Assembly: GCF_024171405.1 (NCBI RefSeq)
Contig: NZ_JALJZT010000002.1
Coordinates: 2,356,001-2,420,000 of the forward strand
Direction: 5' to 3'
Length of the DNA stretch: 64,000 nt
DNA from: Qipengyuania citrea
GTDB lineage: Bacteria > Pseudomonadota > Alphaproteobacteria > Sphingomonadales > Sphingomonadaceae
Shown: positions 50,274 to 57,216 of the stretch, piece by piece
Numbering within the stretch: the stretch's first letter is position 1
How the letters are laid out: every line of letters starts with the position of its first letter
Translations under genes and position numbers: made by a program
Notes under the pieces: generated by a model
What the model was told of the DNA's origin: nothing
Seen by the model: only the letters and a program-made list of their open reading frames with translations
Database searches by the model: none

Positions 50274-50467
50274 GAAGTCGTAATCCGACCGGCCTCAGGT
50301 CGAACGAACTCCAGTCTACAGCCCACGCCGTTACCGGTCTGGACGTCTGGTGTTTTGGCGCAGAGCGGCGGCTATATTACACCCCAAAAGCGACCGCCGA
50401 GCACGAATATGGCCGCATGATTCTTCAAGAGATCGCACACCTGCGTGGAGCAATGAGAGCTTCCGGA

Positions 50468-50936
50468 TCAGATCGGCTTAATGCCTTCGAATTGGACATC
50501 GGCAGCGTGTCCCCGCCAGATGGGCCTTTCAACGTTTTCCGCCAACGCAAAGCCAAAAGATGCGAAATTCCCCAAGTGACTGAGAGCTTCGCATTGCTTA
50601 GCGATGGCCTCTACGTTGCTCGGGATCTGAGCCACCTTTTCTGGATATCGCGCTGCTCGTACGATTACCCACTCGGGTCCATTGTCTCCGACAAATCAGA
50701 TGTTCGGATCGACGTTGGGATTTGAGTGAGTGGACATGATCTCGAAACCCTTCCTTTGGAGCCATTGCTTGACAACTTGAACTGCAAAATCAAGTAGTTC
50801 CCAGTCGGTAACCTCAATGAGTTCATCTGAGGCCAGGGAAAACGGATCGACCGATTGCGCGTTTCTAAGGTCGATCAAGCCCCAACCGCCCAACTGCGGT
50901 TTCCAGCCTGTCAGCGTCCTTCCCATCGGCCAGAGG
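50468..50936 (-). pseudogene. Hypothetical gene with an in-frame TGA, 5' end cut by the IS
   Basis: Reading minus from the IS border, the frame codes GWGLIDLRNAQ, then NPNVDPNI, a TGA at 50698-50696, and continues sensibly as FVGDNGPEWVIVRAARYPEK down to a stop at 50468-50470. The TGA stands where a tryptophan (TGG) would be natural. The 5' end is missing at the IS border (50937). I recall proteins with NPxVDPSIWFVG-like segments on mobile elements but no function. An antisense frame over the same bases is a shadow. Confidence 0.6.
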
Positions 50937-51011
50937 TGACCTTCCCCCCGAAAAGTGGTCCGTTTTGAGAGTTAGGATTTCGGCTATTTACGGCTTGAAA
51001 GGGGCTGATGA

Positions 51012-51290
51012 ATGGCACGGAAGAGATACACGCCGGAACAGATTATCGGGATACTGCGTGAGGCCGAAGTTCGGCTCTCGCACGGAGAGAAGATCGGGGA
51101 GATCAGCCGATCGCTGGGGATTTCGGAGCAGAGTTACTATCGCTGGCGACGCGAGTACGGTGGGCTGAAGGTCAGCCAGGCTCGGCGATTGAAGGATCTC
51201 AAGAAGGAGAACCAGCGGCTCAGGAAGGCGGTGTCTGATCTTACGCTCGATGCGCTGATCCTGAAGGAGGTTGTCGAGGGAAAGTACTGA
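51012..51290 (+). CDS. IS3-family transposase OrfA
   Basis: 92 residues: a transposase HTH ([30 protein letters not shown]) and a leucine-zipper-like coiled coil ([17 protein letters not shown]). It binds the IS ends. The end, near GGGAAAG, overlaps the orfB frame, the usual place for the -1 frameshift that makes the OrfAB transposase. Confidence 0.92.
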   Translation: MARKRYTPEQIIGILREAEVRLSHGEKIGEISRSLGISEQSYYRWRREYGGLKVSQARRLKDLKKENQRLRKAVSDLTLDALILKEVVEGKY

Positions 51291-52204
51291 GCCCTTCACG
51301 GCGTCGGCTGGCCATCGACCATGTGCAGGAGGCATTGGATATCTGCCAGCGCCGTGCCTGCCGGGTCGTTGCCCAGCACCGCTCGACCCAGCGCAAGCTG
51401 CCCGCACCACCAGCCGACGAGAAGCCGCTGACAGCTGCAATCATCCGGCTGGCCCAGCAATATGGTCGCTACGGCTATCGCCGGATCACGGCGCTGCTGC
51501 GCAATGAAAGTTGGTTGGTGAACGCCAAGCGGGTCGAGCGGATCTGGCGCCGTGAAGGGCTCAAGGTTCCGCAGAGACAGCCAAAGCGCGGGCGTCTGTG
51601 GTTCAACGATGGATCATGCGTGAGGCTGCGTCCGCAATATAGTGGCCATGTGTGGAGCTACGACTTCGTCATGGATCGCACCCATGACGGCAAGGCCTTC
51701 CGCATGCTTACCGTGATCGACGAGTACAGCCGCCAGTGCCTGGCGATCCATGTCCAGCGCAAGCTCAAGAGCGATGATGTCCTGGCCGTGCTGACCGAGC
51801 TGTTCCAACGCCATGGTCCGCCTGATCACATCCGTAGCGATAATGGCGCTGAGTTCACTTCTCATGCCGTGCGCGACTGGCTCTGGCGGATTGGTGTGAA
51901 GACTCTCTACATCGAACCCGGATCACCATGGGAGAATGGCTACAACGAATCCTTCAACGGCAAGCTCAGGGATGAGCTTCTCAACGGGGAGATCTTCTAC
52001 ACTCTGAAGGAGGCAATCATCCTGATCGAGCGCTGGCGTATCCACTACAACACCGTCCGGCCACACTCTTCGCTGGGCTACCAGCCGCCGGCCCCACAAA
52101 CGATCTTGCCTCGTCCTGCCATGCTGCCTTACGCTGCGCTCCAGGCCGCCCAGCAGGGCGACCCCAACCGCCGGAACTCTAACTTAACCGGTGGACCACC
52201 CTGA
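51287..52204 (+). CDS. IS3-family transposase OrfB (DDE integrase)
   Basis: About 305 residues in the -1 frame relative to orfA, entered by frameshifting near 51280 (a GTG at 51323 is the first conventional start). HTH_21 ([16 protein letters not shown]) is followed by the rve integrase core: [17 protein letters not shown] (first D), [12 protein letters not shown] (second D) and [18 protein letters not shown] (E). It appears intact, so the element may still move. Confidence 0.92.
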   Translation: MSPSRRRLAIDHVQEALDICQRRACRVVAQHRSTQRKLPAPPADEKPLTAAIIRLAQQYGRYGYRRITALLRNESWLVNAKRVERIWRREGLKVPQRQPKRGRLWFNDGSCVRLRPQYSGHVWSYDFVMDRTHDGKAFRMLTVIDEYSRQCLAIHVQRKLKSDDVLAVLTELFQRHGPPDHIRSDNGAEFTSHAVRDWLWRIGVKTLYIEPGSPWENGYNESFNGKLRDELLNGEIFYTLKEAIILIERWRIHYNTVRPHSSLGYQPPAPQTILPRPAMLPYAALQAAQQGDPNRRNSNLTGGPP

Positions 52205-52216
52205 TGGGGCAGGTCA

Positions 52217-52265
52217 GCAGCATGGTGGCGGCAGGCACCGCTTCGGCAGGTTTCTGTTCGGTCAT
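52217..52265 (-). pseudogene. 5' remnant of a gene cut by the IS
   Basis: Minus-strand ATG at 52265 with a good GGAG-type ribosome site upstream, coding MTEQKPAEAVPAATML before the frame runs into the IS at 52216. Only 16 codons remain. It does not join in frame to the broken gene on the other side of the IS, so flanking DNA was probably lost or rearranged. Confidence 0.5.
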
Positions 52266-52342
52266 TTCCACTCTTCTCCCTTGATGTAGCCAATATCGGT
52301 GCCGGGCGGCCGTGGTCTAAGCGTTCATTGTGTGTGGTCTTA

Positions 52343-53929
52343 TCAGTTCCATCTAGGAATGAGTGCTATTCCCGCGAAAGCCAGAACAATTCCTGCCAGT
52401 AACAACGATTGGTCGGCCAGCAATGCGGCAGAGATGATCAACGCTGCCACCACCGGACCCTTGACGGGGGTGCTGCGGTCCTCTTCCCGCGTCAGATGGT
52501 TCAGACTGGCTGGGTCGATGGATACCTGAATCGTACCTGATCGAGCGACCGAGGCAACGTTATCGATTAGCTCGGGCAGCGATGCCGAGAAATCAAGCAG
52601 GCCACTGCGGACCTTGGCCAAATGATCCCGCGCGGCTCCGATCGAAAATCGCTCGGCAAACAATTGCATCACGATCGGCTTCGTTTCTTCGGCGATATTG
52701 TAGTCCGGCGCCAAAGAGCGAACGAAGCCCTCTGCGGTCAGCAGGGTGCGCAGCAAAATAGCGAGGTCGGGCGGCAATACGAGGCGATAATCGCGCAACA
52801 ATCCGAAAACCCGATCGAAAATTGCCGCGAATTCTATCCCGGCAAGAGCTGTGCCGCTAAATTCCGCGATCAGCTCATCCAGGTCCATCACCAATTGCGC
52901 GCGATCCACGAGTGGATTGCCTGCCCAGTCGAGCAGCAGATCGGCCAACTTGTCTATCTGTCCGTTCGCGATAGCGAAAATCAGTCGGACGATTTCCTGA
53001 CGCCGCGCGCCGCTGAGAAAGCCGACCGAGCCGAAATCGATGAAGCCTACCTGGTTCCCTTCCATCCAGAAGACGTTGCCGGGATGCGGGTCGCCATGAA
53101 ACTCTCCATTGAGAAGGATCATCCGTAGCACTGCATCGGCATAGCGCTTCGCGAACTGGGCATTCCCTGCCGGATCAGTTGCCGGGTGCCGCGACGCGGG
53201 CTTTCCGCCCAGGGCTTCCTGCACATTGATCGTCAAGCCTGTGAGTTCCCAGTGGATCGCGGGCGTCTTCACCCCAAGCATCTCCAGATAACCGCCAATC
53301 CTTTCACAGGCACGTGCTTCTGCCGCCAGGTCCATCTCCCGCGCTAAATTCTTGGCGAATGTCTGAAGGAATTCCACGGGTCGATAGCGAGCAATGTCGC
53401 TTGACCGACGCTCGGCGAGGCCCGCGAGCCGTGTCAACAGCCTCATGTCCGCCTCGATCCTGGACGCCATGCCGGGTCGGCGGATTTTCACGATAGTCTC
53501 GCTTCCGTCCAGCAGGGTTGCGACATAAGTCTGCGCGATAGAGGCTGAGGCGATCGGGTTTCTCTCGAAAGCGGCGAATTCACGTTCCCAGTCGCTGCCC
53601 CAAGCCGATACAATCACCGGTTCGATCTTATCGAACGGCAGCGGTTCCACCTGGTCGTGGAGAGTGCCGAACGCGGAAATCCAGGGTTGTGTAAACAGAT
53701 CGCTTCTGGTCGCCAGGAGCTGGCCAAGCTTTATTCCGACAGGGCCGACATCGCGCAACAGCGCCACCACCGATGCAGGACGCAAGTCCTCGGTATCTGG
53801 CTCATTCTCCGAAACCGGCATAAAGCCAAGCAAGCTTCCGAGATTTTTCAGACCGTGCCGGGCGAAAATCTGACCGAGTTCTGCTAGCCGCGTCAGTTCA
53901 CCGACACTGTTTTCCAGATCATGCTTCAT
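52343..53929 (-). CDS. UbiB/ABC1-family atypical kinase
   Basis: 528 residues from ATG 53929, which overlaps the marR stop by 4 bases. Family features: an N-terminal KxGQ motif (GIKLGQLLATRSD), an ATP-binding A-rich loop (ASASIAQTY), GEFHGDPHPGNVFW (catalytic) and VGFIDFGSVG (metal), plus two C-terminal membrane helices. UbiB-type proteins support ubiquinone biosynthesis or lipid handling. Coded with a MarR regulator, it may respond to lipid or xenobiotic stress. It is not the housekeeping ubiEB context. Confidence 0.9.
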   Translation of the reverse strand: MKHDLENSVGELTRLAELGQIFARHGLKNLGSLLGFMPVSENEPDTEDLRPASVVALLRDVGPVGIKLGQLLATRSDLFTQPWISAFGTLHDQVEPLPFDKIEPVIVSAWGSDWEREFAAFERNPIASASIAQTYVATLLDGSETIVKIRRPGMASRIEADMRLLTRLAGLAERRSSDIARYRPVEFLQTFAKNLAREMDLAAEARACERIGGYLEMLGVKTPAIHWELTGLTINVQEALGGKPASRHPATDPAGNAQFAKRYADAVLRMILLNGEFHGDPHPGNVFWMEGNQVGFIDFGSVGFLSGARRQEIVRLIFAIANGQIDKLADLLLDWAGNPLVDRAQLVMDLDELIAEFSGTALAGIEFAAIFDRVFGLLRDYRLVLPPDLAILLRTLLTAEGFVRSLAPDYNIAEETKPIVMQLFAERFSIGAARDHLAKVRSGLLDFSASLPELIDNVASVARSGTIQVSIDPASLNHLTREEDRSTPVKGPVVAALIISAALLADQSLLLAGIVLAFAGIALIPRWN

Positions 53930-54414
53930 CGGCTTTCTTCGCAAGTGTCAGCCTGCTTCTGATTCTCCGCAACTTTTCGAAGCATCGTACGCAGGAGGTC
54001 GATTTGAGGCGCAGACATTCCCTTCCAGAGAATTTCGTGGAGTCGATCAGCCGCTTCGCGCAGTTCCGGCCAGATGGTTCTTACTTGCTCGGTGAGGTGG
54101 AGGTTCCAAACCCTTCGATCGTGCGCCGCCCGCTCTCGCTCGATCAAACCTTTTTCAACCAAAACTGCGACAGCCTGTCCTATCGTCGCCGATTCAAGCT
54201 CGAGCAGGCGAGAAATCTCGGTCTGTGTTAGCGTAGGTTCTCGCAACAAGGACGCGATGATCCGCCATTGTGTTTGATTGAGGTCGAGCCCCACGATCAG
54301 AGCGTCGAAGGTCCGCCGAGCGGTCCTGTTCACCTCTTCTAGCAAATAAAGGATGTCATCCTTTTCGTTGGGGGCGTAATCACGTATCTCATCTTTCGGC
54401 ATATGCTTATCCAT
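53926..54414 (-). CDS. MarR-family regulator
   Basis: 162 residues from ATG 54414 (MDKHMPKDE); a start at 54513 would add 33 weakly supported residues. The winged HTH is clear: LDLNQTQWRIIASLL, TLTQTEISRLLELESATIGQAV, VEKGLIERERAAHDRRV. MarR proteins release DNA on binding small aromatic or lipid ligands. It is coupled to the ubiB-like gene by a 4-base overlap and is related to the broken marR at 54720-55177. Confidence 0.88.
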   Translation of the reverse strand: MDKHMPKDEIRDYAPNEKDDILYLLEEVNRTARRTFDALIVGLDLNQTQWRIIASLLREPTLTQTEISRLLELESATIGQAVAVLVEKGLIERERAAHDRRVWNLHLTEQVRTIWPELREAADRLHEILWKGMSAPQIDLLRTMLRKVAENQKQADTCEESR

Positions 54415-54719
54415 AGCGCTATCTTGGAAGGCTCGCGCATGCCTGGCGTGTTCAAGCTCAGCGTCAACCATATTCGCTAGCAGTGCCGCCATGCAAACAC
54501 TCGCTGATTTCACGCTACAGCAGAAACTGAATCCGATGGTCGCTCAAGCTGATAAGGAACCGAACTGCGCTGGGTGAGTGCGGGGGCTCCGGCCACCTCG
54601 CCTGCCACGACTGCCGGGATGTTATGATCGCATGCGCTCGGCGTCCCTCATCTGAGCATCAGACCCCCTGAAGGGCAAACGCGGGCGTGAACGCGGGGCA
54701 TGGGCTCGATTTCGAGTGA
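54415..54719. other. Intergenic region upstream of marR-ubiB
   Basis: 305 bases between the intact marR and the marR pseudogene. It should hold the promoter of marR-ubiB. I see no clear palindrome, terminator or gene in it. Confidence 0.4.
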
Positions 54720-55177
54720 TTATGGCTCGCTGCCCAGATTGTCATGCATCCTAGCCAGCGATCCGCGTAAGCGCTCCAGTTCCCCAAAACGGATCCCCCC
54801 GAGCAAGCGAGCATACATTGCATCAGCTTCTACTCGCATCTTGGGAAGTAGCTCGATTGCGGCAGGGCGTAAATGAACCCGCCAAACGCGCCTGTCGTTC
54901 TTCGCGCCTGCGTCTTTCCACCAGCTCAAGTTCTTCCAGGCGATCAATAGTCTGGCCGATGCTAGCGCGCTCTAGCTTCAGTTCCCGAGCCAGCTCTGTC
55001 TGGGTCATGCCTGGGCTCCGAAAGATAAGCCAATATACTCCATTGCGTCCGCGTGAGCCCGAATTGTTCAACCGAAGAATCGGCGGTCCTGCGCAAACGC
55101 CGGGTCACTTCCTCCATAAGAAAGAACAGCCGATCGGTATCGGTGAGGGAACTTGCCCCCCTTTGTATCCGCGTCAT
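54720..55177 (-). pseudogene. MarR-family regulator with two frameshifts
   Basis: Three successive minus-strand frames together make one MarR protein. Frame 1 (from 55177) gives MTRIQRGASS...TRTQWSILAYL. Frame 2 gives MTQTELARELKLERASIGQ...ELELVERR. Frame 3 gives AGAKNDRRVWRVHLRPAAIE to the stop at 54720. Two indels, near 55010 and near 54910, break it. It is divergent from the hydrolase gene and close to a perfect palindrome, so it was probably that operon's repressor. Sequencing error is less likely with two events. Confidence 0.75.
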
Positions 55178-55240
55178 AGCCCGTCATGGCAGCCATCTAG
55201 GGCAACCTACCATAGCGGATCAGGAAATAAAGCCGTTTAC

Positions 55241-55256
55241 TGTAAATCGATTTACA
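55241..55256. promoter_or_regulatory. Perfect 16-bp palindrome, candidate MarR operator
   Basis: TGTAAATCGATTTACA, an exact palindrome 15 bases before the hydrolase ATG (55272) and 64 bases from the start of the broken marR. It overlaps a TACAAT -10-like hexamer (55253-55258). Size and place fit a MarR dimer site. Confidence 0.75.
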
Positions 55257-55271
55257 ATATGAGGTTGCGGT

Positions 55272-56159
55272 ATGCAGTCGCAAACTTTCCATATCGGGGG
55301 AAATGGTGGCATCTCCATAGCAGCCGAAGCGACCGGAAATGCCGATGCTTTACCGGTCTTGCTCGCGCATGGGGGCGGCCAGACCCGTCACGCATGGAAA
55401 CGTGTCACAGCCGATCTCGCCAATGCGGGATTTCGTCCGATCGCAATTGATATGCGCGGTCATGGCGACAGCGAATGGTCTGCCGAGGGCGCTTACGAAA
55501 CGCGCGACTTCGCTTCAGATCTCGTTGCGATCGCTTCAAAAATGGACCGCAAGCCAGCGCTCGTCGGGGCCTCCCTTGGCGGGTTGGCCGGACTGATCGC
55601 CGAAGGACACCTTGCGCCGGGCCGCTTCGCGTCGCTCACTCTCGTCGACATCGCGCCGCGTATGGAGACGGGGGGCGTTATGCGCGTAGTCGGCTTTATG
55701 GAGGAGCACGTGGAGACCGGTTTCTCTTCACCGGACGAAGCGGCAGAGGTCATCGCGCGCTACATGCCACATCGCCGCAAGCGCGGAGCCGGCAAGGGCT
55801 TACGGCGCTATCTGCGAGAGAAGGAAGACGGCCGCTACTACTGGCATTGGGATCCGGCCTTTATCCGCAACATCACACTAGCCAAGCGAAGCGATCCGGC
55901 TCATCAGGAACGCCAGTTTGATGCGCTGAACGATGCAGCCAGCAGGCTTTCGCTGCCATTGCATATTATTCGCGGCGGATCGAGCGATCTGGTTTCCGAA
56001 GACGCGGTCGCGCAATTGCTCGAACTTGTTCCACACGCTGAATACACCGACATCGCAGAGGCAACACATATGGTGGTTGGCGATGCCAACGATGCCTTTT
56101 CGGCAGCGATACTCGATTTTCTCAAGCGTAATCACAGTCCGCAGGGAGCCGTTACATGA
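55272..56159 (+). CDS. Alpha/beta hydrolase
   Basis: 295 residues. LLAHGGGQTRHAW holds the oxyanion-hole HGG, VGASLGG the nucleophile serine (near 98), IIRGGSSDLVS a likely acid region and EATHMVVGD the histidine. It resembles C-C hydrolases, esterases and epoxide-hydrolase-like proteins acting on acyl or aromatic substrates. It is coupled to the thioesterase gene by a 4-base overlap and preceded by the MarR-type palindrome. Substrate unknown. Confidence 0.88.
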   Translation: MQSQTFHIGGNGGISIAAEATGNADALPVLLAHGGGQTRHAWKRVTADLANAGFRPIAIDMRGHGDSEWSAEGAYETRDFASDLVAIASKMDRKPALVGASLGGLAGLIAEGHLAPGRFASLTLVDIAPRMETGGVMRVVGFMEEHVETGFSSPDEAAEVIARYMPHRRKRGAGKGLRRYLREKEDGRYYWHWDPAFIRNITLAKRSDPAHQERQFDALNDAASRLSLPLHIIRGGSSDLVSEDAVAQLLELVPHAEYTDIAEATHMVVGDANDAFSAAILDFLKRNHSPQGAVT

Positions 56160-56569
56160 CCGATAATCTGACAAGGATCGATCCTAAGCGCCTCGAAGAG
56201 ATCCTGCAGATTGCCCCGTTTCACCGGTGGCTTGGCCTCACTTTACGGTCATGCTCGAACGAGCAGCTTGAACTGGAGATGCCTTGGCGCGACGAGATCG
56301 TGTCAAACCCGGCAATCGGTTCAGCGCATGGCGGCGTGCTCGCCTCTCTGATCGATTTAACCGGGCTCTACACCTTATTGTCGCAAGGTACAGGGGCCAA
56401 GGCGACCGCCGATCTGAGGGTCGACTACCACCGCCCGGCAACCTCGGGACCACTCGTAGCATCGGGCAAAATAATCAAGATCGGTAAAAATATCTCGGTC
56501 GCTGAAACACGTGTATACGGTCCTACTGGCAACCTTTTGGCTAGCGGCCGCGGTGCCTACGTATGCTAA
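56156..56569 (+). CDS. PaaI-type hotdog thioesterase
   Basis: 137 residues. Hotdog thioesterase signature NPAIGSAHGGVLASLIDLTG (near 50-70), then TADLRVDYHRPA and a C-terminal LLASGRGAYVC. It hydrolyses acyl- or aryl-CoA thioesters. Coupled to the hydrolase, it suggests a small catabolic pair for CoA-linked degradation. Confidence 0.88.
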   Translation: MTDNLTRIDPKRLEEILQIAPFHRWLGLTLRSCSNEQLELEMPWRDEIVSNPAIGSAHGGVLASLIDLTGLYTLLSQGTGAKATADLRVDYHRPATSGPLVASGKIIKIGKNISVAETRVYGPTGNLLASGRGAYVC

Positions 56570-56696
56570 CAGCGTTATCCTAATGGAACTAACTGCAGGG
56601 CGAAAATTAGCAGGTCTGTTCCTCGAAGACCTGCAAAATAGTCCCACGACTTTCAGAGCGAATTGCGTCGCGATAGCCGCCTTCCAATGAGTGACG

Positions 56697-57135
56697 TGAC
56701 CCCCTGATCTTCCCCCCAGCCGGGATTAGAGCCGAGCTGCGTTGATGCGTATGAGCGCGGTTGAAGCAATGGGCTGCGCAGCGGAGCCCGTAGGGCGTGG
56801 CGAAGCAGGCCATTGCTTATCTAGTTCGGCGGCGAACGCCGCCGGTGTCGCGTAGCCAAGGGATGAGGGCGGTCTCTCTCGGTTGTAGTCTTCCACCTGA
56901 CCTGCCCCATCAGGGTGGTCCACCGGTTAAGTTAGAGTTCCGGCGGTTGGGGTCGCCCTGCTGGGCGGCCTGGAGCGCAGCGTAAGGCAGCATGGCAGGA
57001 CGAGGCAAGATTGTTTGTGGGGCCGGCGGCTGGTAGCCCAGCGAAGAGGGATTCATGCAGCGAACACCGCTGCCGGCCTCTCCCTATCACATCATCGACG
57101 ATATTGAGCACACGGAACTTTTGTTCGGACGCCAC
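56697..57135 (-). mobile_element. Remnant of an IS3-type transposase gene, interrupted
   Basis: Minus-strand fragments of one IS3-like orfB flank the inserted IS end. The right part (57049-57135) codes KFRVLNIVDDV, the first-D region of the integrase core. The left part (56726-56897) codes EDYNRERPPSSLGYATPAAFAA, the C-terminus. A TGACCCCC sequence at 56697 may be its terminal repeat. The middle is lost. An old, dead insertion. Confidence 0.65.
56898..57048 (-). mobile_element. 151-bp right-end fragment of the IS at 50937-52216, inverted
   Basis: Reverse complement of 52066-52216 with no difference that I can see, starting TGACCTGCCCC at 56898. It includes the orfB C-terminal codons. It lies inside the older IS3-type remnant. 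Together with the complete copy it brackets 52217-56897 with both right ends facing inward. Confidence 0.88.
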
Positions 57136-57163
57136 CTAGTCGTGAGCAAATAAAAGTTCGAAA

Positions 57164-57199
57164 AAGAGGGCTCGACACAGCGAAACGCCGAACCCTCTT
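57164..57199 (-). terminator. Intrinsic terminator of the TonB receptor gene
   Basis: AAGAGGG 57164-57170 pairs with CCCTCTT 57193-57199, with inner TCG/CGA and one mismatch; on the minus strand a T run follows (57165-57161). It lies just after the receptor stop (57217). Confidence 0.75.
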
Positions 57200-57216
57200 G
57201 CAATTAGCGAGTAAGT

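Larger units (their letters stand above)
50937..52216 (+). mobile_element. Complete IS3-family element (IS407-like group)
   Basis: 1280 bp with imperfect terminal inverted repeats beginning TGACCT.CCCC at 50937 and ending at 52216, with GTGGTCC also shared about 17 bases in. It holds orfA and orfB in overlapping frames. No direct target repeat is seen (left GAGG, right GCAG), so the ends may have been rearranged. A 151-bp copy of its right end lies inverted at 56898-57048. It separates the conjugation block from the UbiB/hydrolase segment and truncates genes on both sides. Confidence 0.9.

Noticed and set aside
50417..50725. A 102-codon plus-strand open frame
   Set aside because: Antisense to the pseudogene at 50468-50936, whose minus-frame translation reads naturally across the TGA; the plus frame does not.
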